Assembly (NCBI GenBank): GCA_963556255.1
Contig: OY744611.1
Location: 9,473,376-9,537,375, forward strand
DNA length: 64,000 nucleotides
DNA from: Allolobophora icterica
Lineage: Eukaryota; Annelida; Clitellata; Crassiclitellata; Lumbricidae
Reading direction: 5' to 3'
Shown here: positions 56,846 to 64,000 of the stretch, one piece after another
Layout of the letters: every line of letters begins with the position of its first letter
Position numbering within the stretch: position 1 is the stretch's first letter
Program-made: the position numbers and the translations under genes
The notes under the pieces: model-generated
Told to the model about the DNA's origin: nothing
The model's input: only the letters and a program-made list of their open reading frames with translations
The model's database searches: none

Positions 56846-58100
56846 TCCGTGTTCGTATTGTTTGCCACGTGGGGCGCCGTTGTTTGCTGCCGGTCTTCGG
56901 ACCTAGTTATTATTTCGTGATATAATTCTATCTAGAAGCGAAATAATGCTTTGAACATACTTTGGATTGTTTATTTTCGAATTTTGAGCGATGGATAATC
57001 GATATATTTTTAAAATAAAAAGTCTACTCTTTGCCGGACCTTTGAACAATATTGGACCCACGCTGATGTCACGTGAGTGCCTTAATGGCCGCCGCATATA
57101 TTCGTCGATTGAGTCGAATAATATCCGATTGAACTCTGACAAAATAGTTCACAAAATGTTGGATCCTAATCAGCTGACACTGAGAGATGGTCAGTCGATA
57201 TAATTTTAAAAGTCTGCACTCTGCCTTTCAATGCAACATTATGAAAGTCAACACTACGCTGCTCGTTTCTCAACAGTTTCAGACCCACGCCGATGCCTCG
57301 TGCGTGTGGAAATGTCAGCTACTTATATTCGAAGCTTAGATTGATCATTGTACCATTAAACTTCGTCTGGAATAATTAAATTGGACGAACATTCTTCTTC
57401 AAACCCATTCTTCTTCATCGGCCCATGCTCACGAAATTGTGGCCTACTTGGCCAGCTTAAGAGTCGCAGCAATTGACTGCCACCCCTTTGCAATCTTTGT
57501 GGAACTTTATAACGAACTTTCTACCAATCTGGCTGCCAGTCTGATCGGATATTTATAGAAAATACGCCGATTATGTCATCGTTCGTTGTTGTAAACAAAC
57601 TGTATGTGATTGAATTCTATCTACTTTTTTCTATTTAGTCAATTTTAATTAATCATTATCTCGATAATGATAAAAAAATTATCTGATTTTTGGTATTTTA
57701 TAACTATTATTATGATTTATTATTACTACATTGTTTTATAATTCTTTGTCATGGACAATTAGGTTTTCCTAATACATAACTTTGACTTACATGTAAACCA
57801 AAGTGCGGTTAGCAATTGGTACAATTTAAGGATATACTTACTTACTTACTTACTTACTCTGGTGGAGGTGGTCTGTTAGAGAATTCGCATATGCATAATT
57901 GCGGCGCGGTTCATTTTCTTACCTATCTCAGGCTCTTTCTGTTTACTTGGTGCTTAATGTTGCACTTTCAATTCAGTCATTGGGTCCTGCTCGATATCTG
58001 CTGAAAGTTACAGTGTTTGTAACTCTGTGAATTATCCAAATTCGTGTAGAACTTCTTCGACTTTACGTCTTATTGTGTCTCTGTTTTAAAATCTTCTACA
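56846..58100. repeat. Diverged duplication at 57010-57350; otherwise no gene
   Basis: AAAAGTCT(A/G)C...CTTTGCC, GACCCACGC(T/C)GATG and CATATATTCG-like blocks occur at ~57019-57110 and again at ~57208-57330, an old tandem duplication. A short (ACTT)n lies at 57836-57856. Confidence 0.5.
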
Positions 58101-58376
58101 GCATCCTTTTGCTAGTGATATTGAAACAAATCCTGGTTTAGTTAGAATTCAGAGTCTGGTTATAGGCTAAATAAAGTTTTGCTCTTCTCTAGGCCTACTG
58201 TTCCGGTTTGCTAATTGTACCATCTAAAAAAATTCTGATGCTCGCACTGACAGTTCTGCTGCCTTTCACATGGTCGACCGTGAGATCCTTCTGCAACGTC
58301 TTGAGTCCTCATTTGGTCTTAGGAGATCCTCTCTTCTTTGGTTCCGGTCCTAACTCACAGACCGCAAACAAACGAT
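58096..58376 (+). pseudogene. LINE fragments with a DIETNPG motif and RT core
   Basis: At 58111-58140 the plus strand reads ASDIETNPGL, like the (G/S)D(I/V)ExNPG(P) motif near the start of many CR1/L2 ORFs, where NPGP forms can act as 2A ribosome-skipping peptides. About 120 bp later (58261-58376) comes AFHMVDREILLQRLESSFGL, then SSLLWFRS, a stop, and LTDRKQTI, the FDTVDHxILLxxLxxxFG...WFxSYLTDRxQ block of the reverse transcriptase. The ~700 codons normally between them are gone, so the copy is internally deleted. Confidence 0.65.
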
Positions 58377-58465
58377 AATCTTGGATTATTCCATAATATA
58401 ACACCATCCTCAGATACCACCGGTTGGACCATGTTCCTCTCTTGGAACTATACCTCGATCAGAAG

Positions 58466-58660
58466 AAGGGGAGGGGATAGAGTAATGATAACACTCATGG
58501 CCAAGAGAGCATTAGGTTCGCGGTTCGATACCCGTAACCCTCTCTATAATGGCGGCGCCTTGCATGGCTGCCAAAACTTGTGTTTAATTAAGATCTCGAT
58601 TGTACTTTCATGTTTCAATGTAACCTTACTACGTCTGTCAGTTTTGAAATAAAAAAGAAC
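58466..58660 (+). mobile_element. tRNA-derived SINE, copy 3
   Basis: A-box-like GATAGAGTAATGATAACACTC (~58477), B box GGTTCGATACCC (~58519), body GGCGGCGCCTTGCATGGCTGCC, and a 3' end that grows into the ATT microsatellite at 58661. The shorter body differs from copies 1 and 2, but the promoter boxes and the GGCGCCTTGCA..GC block are shared. Confidence 0.82.
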
Positions 58661-58720
58661 ATTATTATTATTATTATTTATTACTATTATTATTATTATT
58701 ATTTATTATTATTATTATTA

Positions 58721-58779
<59 letters not shown>

Positions 58780-58800
58780 CATTGTTATTATTATTACTAG
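58661..58800. repeat. (ATT)n microsatellite, SINE tail
   Basis: About 140 bp of ATT with ATTT interruptions, directly continuing SINE copy 3, from whose tail it probably expanded. Confidence 0.95.
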
Positions 58801-58838
58801 AAAAAACGCTCTGAGCTGGTAATGCCTAAACCTATAAC

Positions 58839-59027
58839 ATGATACTCAATATCAGTGGGACCAACAACACGTTCTTTTACAGCTCCGACAGTGACACGAC
58901 GTGGAATTCGATCGCTTTTCACGGCGGCTCAAAGCTAACAACGACTGGAGCACAGTCGGAAGGCGGCGAATCACTATATATCACAGTTGAGGAAACGCCT
59001 CAACTCTGGTGGTCCATGGTTATTTAA
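58839..59027 (+). other. Short unassigned open frame
   Basis: 62 codons on the plus strand with beta-strand-like, Ser/Thr-rich composition (WNSIAFHGGSKLTTTGAQSE, GESLYITVEE). An AG lies just upstream (ATATCAG at ~58856), but no donor follows before the stop. Not recognised; could be an exon remnant or chance. Confidence 0.2.
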
Positions 59028-59533
59028 TGGTGAAATATGAAGTTCAAGGCTAGAAACCAGGACACCGTCTCGGTTTTTTATACATGTCAATTTTATCCTT
59101 CTGGCGAAATTTCAGCTTTCTAATCCAGATGGTGCTTACGGACCCCTCCCCTTTACCAAGAAGAACTAACAGAGGGTTCGGCTAGAAAATATACTGTACG
59201 ACAGTGTACGTCCTTGTAATCTTATTATACCATCGGATTACTAATATACCAAGTTGTATAAATGTTAGCTATAGCATGTCAGCAATACTATTTGCTGCAA
59301 GGAACTATCTAAATAATCAGCATCTGTCAAATGGTATCCCAAGAGGTAGGTGCATCAGAACGTTTCGTCAGCCCTGCACCTACAGAAGACTGCTTTGCAG
59401 TAACAGTGGGAACAGCCTTTCTGTGTAACTCAAGAACTTGGGGAGAAACTCTCTTCGTTATCATTTGTCAAATTTTCAGGCAATCTGTCAAATTTTCATT
59501 TCAGGCCATCTGTCAAATTTTCGTCGTCTGATT

Positions 59534-59710
59534 TCAGGAATTTTAGAAAATCCCTGGTTTTTTCAGGGATTTTGTAAAGTGCCTGAGTGAATCAGGAATT
59601 TTAGAAAATCCCTGGTTTTTTCAGGGATTTTGTAAAGTGCCTGAGTGAATCAGGGATTTTACAAATTACCTAAAAATTTCAGGGATTTTACAAAATACCT
59701 GGTTTTACGA
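59534..59710. repeat. 58 bp tandem repeat, three copies
   Basis: Units start at 59534, 59592 and 59650 (TCAGG(A/G)A). Each contains AAAATCCCTGG and CAGGGATTTT as an internal inverted repeat, so each can form a hairpin. It is preceded by a repeated ATCTGTCAAATTTTC motif (59464-59520). Confidence 0.92.
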
Positions 59711-59718
59711 ATTGCCTG

Positions 59719-59720
<2 letters not shown>

Positions 59721-59755
<35 letters not shown>

Positions 59756-59786
59756 TATATATATATATAAATATATATATATATAA
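59721..59786. repeat. (TA)n microsatellite
   Basis: About 65 bp of TA dinucleotide with small interruptions, directly after the 58 bp repeats. Confidence 0.95.
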
Positions 59787-61595
59787 AGCCGTATAGGAAG
59801 AGAGAAACTTATGTCTCTTATGATGCGAGGAGAGATGACATGAAGGTTTGCACAGTAAAATGTGAACCTTTAGGTTTCACGGGTTCCTACCATGACGATT
59901 TCTATATATAACAACCTTCCACATTTCAAAGACAGATTTGGGCGATGATTTCAGTGTTTTAACTGATCGACTTATAAAAAACGTAAAATAATAGCATGGA
60001 AAGGTTTAGATAACGCGATATATAGTAGGATCAAGCGTATTGGGGAACATTTTACATGTAAGCTTACATGTTTGGTTAAGGGTAACGAATTAGCGAACCC
60101 TTTCAGAAATGTTGAATTTGTAAGCTTAAATAGTTAAACTCATGAAAAAGAATTGTAGTTCTATGCAATTGGGGTGGGGGTGAATATGTAAGATGTTTAA
60201 AGGTTTCATGGCAGTCGAATGTTTGAAAGTAAGGGTAATTTGTAATTTGTGCATGTGTTCGCAAGGGTTTGGTCATACAGATAGATATCCAGAGAAAAGA
60301 CATCTTCACCCAACCTTCCAAGAGCTACCATCTTGTGGAGGGCTCGTTCGGATTATCGGGCGCGGATTATGCCGAAGACACGTTTTTTCACTCCTCAACA
60401 AAACCATCCCGTATATTATGTTCTCTAATATTGGGCCTCTGATCAACGACACCGAGATAGAGAACATGATGTCTCCGGGGACATTGTGTTTTCCATTGCG
60501 GCCGCGAAATGCGCTGGAAAACATCGCCCCACAGAACGTGACGAATGTCACAGCTTTTCGATTTTGAGAGGTCGTCACAAAGTGTCACATTCGTGACGTT
60601 TTGTATTGAACGAAACTGTTTCTAAGTCGTGCGGTTTGTCGCAGGCACACACATATACATACACACACATACAAAGAACATCCAGAAAAAGAGAGGGATG
60701 AAAGGGACAGAGGCAGCTGCGGTCAAATTCCACTGCTTAGTAAAATTTGGTCGCAACCCAATATTCAGTGGATGTTTGTTTACCTGGAAGAGGCGTGGTT
60801 GAGTGTCGATTATATATAGCAGATTTTAACCACTGAAATATGGGGCAAAAAGTGCATAATTGGATCTTTGGACTACAGAGCGACAAGTGTCCATGCTGTT
60901 AGTTTCACTCAACACAATCAGCATTATAACTGTCAAAGGTCATAATATCATCATATGGCTTATAGACAGGTTGGGTAGCATTGTCTACATTGCTTTTGAA
61001 GTTTTGATGCTGTGGACTACTCTCTCCTTTTCTTTCGACTTCATCACTGATTTGGGATTTCTGGTTCTGCATTAAATTGATGAAGCATTTGTAAATTGAG
61101 ATGTGGTTTGTTGGTATACGTGGTGTTCTGTAACGTTCCGTGCTTGGTTGTCTCTATATTACTATGCACCACACCACTAGCACACCATTAGGAGAACGCT
61201 GTTCGATAATCATTCACTAGGATGTCATTATTATTAGGTTACACCAAAATAGGCGAAAATAAATTTAAGGTGTTCTTTGTGTGTGATTGGTTATTCTATG
61301 CTGATGAGACCCAAATAAACATTCCATTCGCCACTTTATATTGTGATTAGTCTGTGCAGCTTTGGTCCACTGTTTTTGAAGGCCTGCGATCGTCGGCGGA
61401 TTTCCTTAAACTCCTTTATCCAACGAAACTGAATTTCAACGACTGGGCACTCGGCAGTAACTGAAGAAATGTCAATAGCCTAAATTTTTGTAAGGGTTTG
61501 ACTCTCTTGTTAATTTTGGCTAATACTGCTCATTACTTGGCGTTGTATTTTATTCTATTTTGTATATTGCGGACGCCTGCTGAACCCTGAGAAGG
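59787..61595. other. No gene recognised; overlapping open frames near 60.2-60.6 kb
   Basis: Frames on plus (60193-60567) and minus (60306-60588) overlap in a GC-richer patch. Neither shows splice sites or a domain I recognise, although the minus frame begins with cysteine-containing text (TFVTFCGAMFSS). I looked for the missing CUB half here and did not find it. Elsewhere in this stretch I see nothing. Confidence 0.4.
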
Positions 61596-62100
61596 CGGAC
61601 TTCCTGTGGTGCGCGACCAGTGGGCCCTGTGATCAATTTGATACCGATTCTTTGAACGTTTACGAGATCAGGATCTTGCCTTCAACTGCGGGGCGCGACC
61701 TTAAGTCGGACATGACGATTAATTGGCACGTTCCACGGACGGTTGCCTGTTGCTTTCGTCAGATTCGTCTCATCAGGAGACGAAGCTGACGGCAGAGACC
61801 TGAGAGAGGCCTCGGCCGTTCGAAACTGCCACAGAGGCCATAACATGTTTCGTCACCTCCCGGGCCGACCTTTGTAATAGTCTGCTTGCAGTAGCGTCTA
61901 TGTACCTTCTTGTTGTCTCATGATCCGCCCCTATCGGCCGCCGCCGCTAAGCCCTCAAGTCGAAACCAGTCGTTAAGCTATCGACTGATAACCACTTTGT
62001 TTACGTTAATATTTTGCTTATTGTTTTAATTGTGGTATCCAAGTTTCGATTTTAGATGAAGACATCAGCACCAGGACAGGAGCAACATTTGCTGCTCCTG
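61596..62100. repeat. Dispersed repeat family R, copy 3 (uninterrupted)
   Basis: Matches 11477-11733 and 13378-13597 in order: GCGCGACCAG, TTGATACCGATTCTTTGAAC, GTTGCCTGTTGCTTTCGTCA, GTAATAGTCTGC, AGTCGAAACCAGTCGTTAAG and CAAGTTTCGATTTTAGA. It contains neither transposon insertion, so it serves as the empty-site reference. Confidence 0.85.
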
Positions 62101-62224
62101 CACGATGTTCAAGTGATATCTACTCGTCCTCCACTCAATTCATGGAACGGCACCTGGGTATTTGAGAGACTACTGCATCGAGACTCATTGGGGTGCGACT
62201 GATATTGAAAAAGAAGTGTGATCA

Positions 62225-62365
62225 AGGGTGAGGTCGCGTCTTGGCAACCGTGATTTCTCGGCTGCTCGTACCAGAAGGTGGAACAGCCTCCCTTCCGCGA
62301 TTCCATATGCCGACTCATTGAAGTTTTTAAAATCCAAACTTAATAATGGATTATATACATTAGGA
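62225..62365 (+). pseudogene. LINE ORF2 C-terminal tail fragment
   Basis: Plus-strand text VRSRLGNRDFSAARTRRWNS then LPSAIPYADSLKFLKSKLNN. This is the RxGxRxFSxAxxRxWNSLP...FKxxLK tail of CR1/Jockey-group reverse transcriptases. It begins directly after repeat R. Confidence 0.8.
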
Positions 62366-62724
62366 TGTTCCCAAAAAATGAAAGTGTCCAAAAGTTATTC
62401 CCCCACTAGTGCGTGACGCAAGCTGTTAGAAAACTCCAGTAAAATTTGGACAGATAATTTTAACATTAAGGACTTGCACAAACCACTCAAAGTTTTTATG
62501 AATTTCGTTTTATTAGTATGAAAATCTATACAGGAAAACGTTTTAATAAATAAATCGAATATGCTGTTTGTATTACACTAGTGAGTCTAATATATACTGT
62601 ATATTAATACTGCATACTGTGTCACACTTACTGTATAATGTATTGCATATAATACTATATTTAGTATATTACGACAAACTATTACTCTGTTATACTAGTT
62701 ATATTTACTAGTTAGTTGTTGCAG
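62366..62724. other. AT-rich spacer, no gene
   Basis: Strongly AT-rich, with ATACTGTATA-like words at 62580-62700; nothing coding. Confidence 0.6.
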
Positions 62725-63979
62725 TCAAACAACATTAACTGGCCTGATTCGTTCTAAAACACTAGCCTTCGTTGGTTCTGAAAACTTATTTCTGTGATCT
62801 TCTACCACATGCAGCAAGAACTGCTTTTGTTCTTCATCGCATTTTACGGAAGAGTTAAGAACGACTTGGATAAGAACGACTCCTCGTTCTGCCAGGTGAT
62901 TAACTACTCTGATCGATTGAACAATATTCTGGTCTCTTCTGTATGTTTCGTGGAGTTCCCATTGAATCACATTGCTTGAAGTCTTCAGACTAGCCAAGGA
63001 TCTTAAAAATCTCACAGTATATATTGTGATCAAATCATGTAATCCTGTTAGTGATGGTTCATGCAAAGGTAGAATACATTTTGGTAGTTCCTCAGATCCT
63101 TCATTTTCATTGAGGGTCTTGACCATTCATCTCCTTCAACTGTGACTTCTTATAACAAGACTTCAGAGAAATACCACAAATGGCGATTAAATGCTGTTAT
63201 AGCAGCCATCGCCACTTTCTTGTTATGATATGACGACAGAGCGCAGAGCAAGGCAAGATAATTTCTTGGAGCTGCAGTTGATAGCGGACTTTGGAATCAG
63301 TGTTTGATCTTAATCGCAGTAACAGAAAGGCATAGGCCTACATCTTTCAGATGTTTCTATAATTAATTTGTCACTGTAAGAGATTCCACGAGTTATTCTT
63401 GATCCGATTGACCCTGCTTGCAAAGGTTCATATTGGTCACGGAATAGCCATATTTTTAGAGAACAAAATGGCCCGTGCCATCCAGCGAGCACGGTGTGTA
63501 GCTGTTGGATATCTGAAATGTACTACACGCGGTGGAAGGCCGCCTAAAAAATCGACAGCTCCAGCAATTCACCATAATCATCTCTTGGCTGGTATACCGT
63601 ATTTCTCAAGTTGGATTACAACAAACTCAATAACACTGTCTTTCCATGGAGCAATTATACCCTACATAGGCCTACTCTCGTCTTCCATCGCTGTTCAAAA
63701 GTCTTAGTCTAGCCTTGGCCAGAAGTCTTTAAAATGGACAAACAATTCCAGGTTTGGAAATTGCGTAACATCATGGAGGCTACAAACATTTTCTAGCATA
63801 ATCTCTGACACATGATGACGACAAGCTAAGTTCAGAAGTTCTTGGCCAAGCTCAGGCTCTAAACAAATACAAACTCCACCCTTAAGTCCAGCGTTTGACG
63901 CAGTAGTATCAAAACAAAGTTCCTTAATGCGATTTCGCAATCCCCACTTCGCCATGATTTCCAAAACTGCTTTTGACAT
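62725..63979 (-). pseudogene. Decayed transposase-like gene, cut by window end
   Basis: Minus-strand frames, read downward from 63979: AVLEIMAKWGLRNRIKELCF, DTTASNAGLKGGVCICLEPE, LLNLACRHHVSEIMLENV; then near 63550-63430 in other frames FLGGLPPRVVHFRYP, THRARWMARAI and SLKIWLFRDQYEP; last, 63126-62725 is open for 133 codons (TYRRDQNIVQSIRVVNHLAE, RGVVLIQVVLNSSVKCDEEQ). CFDTT, CRHH and HRARWMA...IYSLKIWLF are, from memory, signatures of a multicopy transposon-type family in cnidarians and arthropods. At least three stops or frameshifts occur. The 5' part lies outside the window. The C-terminal fragment at 10021-10233 may belong to the same family. Confidence 0.65.
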
Positions 63980-64000
63980 GGTAACCGCTGTTCCACTGTG

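Noticed and set aside
60193..60588. Overlapping 124- and 90-codon frames considered as CUB or host exons
   Set aside because: No domain signature, no splice sites, and both strands equally open.

Overview
This 64 kb window is animal (metazoan) genomic DNA. Its genes are split into short exons with GT...AG borders. The rest is a dense, nested deposit of transposable elements: hAT, mariner, piggyBac, a CACTG-type DNA transposon, Ty3/gypsy, L2/CR1-like and other LINEs, and a tRNA-derived SINE, together with a ~177 bp satellite and many microsatellites. The repeat mix and frequent TAGGCCTA-like words suggest a marine invertebrate, perhaps a deuterostome such as an echinoderm. That is inference; no rRNA, tRNA gene or marker gene fixes the species.

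The only convincing host gene runs on the minus strand from ~54.7 kb down to 3.9 kb. Six exons were found by reading the sequence: a CUB-domain second half (54547-54709), three Ig-like domain exons (49298-49624, 36411-36791, 35370-35615), a transmembrane exon (16107-16244) and a last exon with the cytoplasmic tail and stop codon (3941-4320). Every junction between them is phase 1 and in frame. The tail holds two copies of a ~53-residue unit ending in IYDEL or IYDEI, so the product looks like a cell-surface CUB/Ig receptor signalling through phosphotyrosine. I recognise no known gene. Exons for the first half of CUB and the signal peptide were not found and probably lie beyond the right edge.

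Region by region: 1-3.9 kb holds duplicated sequence, a CA microsatellite and the ~177 bp satellite that abuts the last exon. The 4.3-16.1 kb intron has two mariner elements, LINE remnants, inverted-repeat elements, and a dispersed repeat broken by a hAT element and by a CACTG transposon that itself carries a 5'-truncated LINE. The 16.2-35.4 kb intron has a second hAT, an old minus-strand gypsy remnant split by a young plus-strand gypsy (20.2-32.9 kb, near-identical LTRs), and in the young gypsy's pol a still younger LINE. The 36.8-49.3 kb intron has a tetranucleotide hairpin, a piggyBac, a hAT MITE inserted into an orphan Ig-like fragment, nested L2/CR1 LINEs and a ~3 kb palindrome with arms over 1 kb. 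From 54.7 to 64 kb there are LINE fragments, a hAT MITE, a SINE, tandem repeats and a decayed transposase-like gene cut by the window end.

Apart from the receptor exons and the young gypsy and LINE, almost every open frame is a decayed transposon piece or an antisense or simple-sequence artefact.
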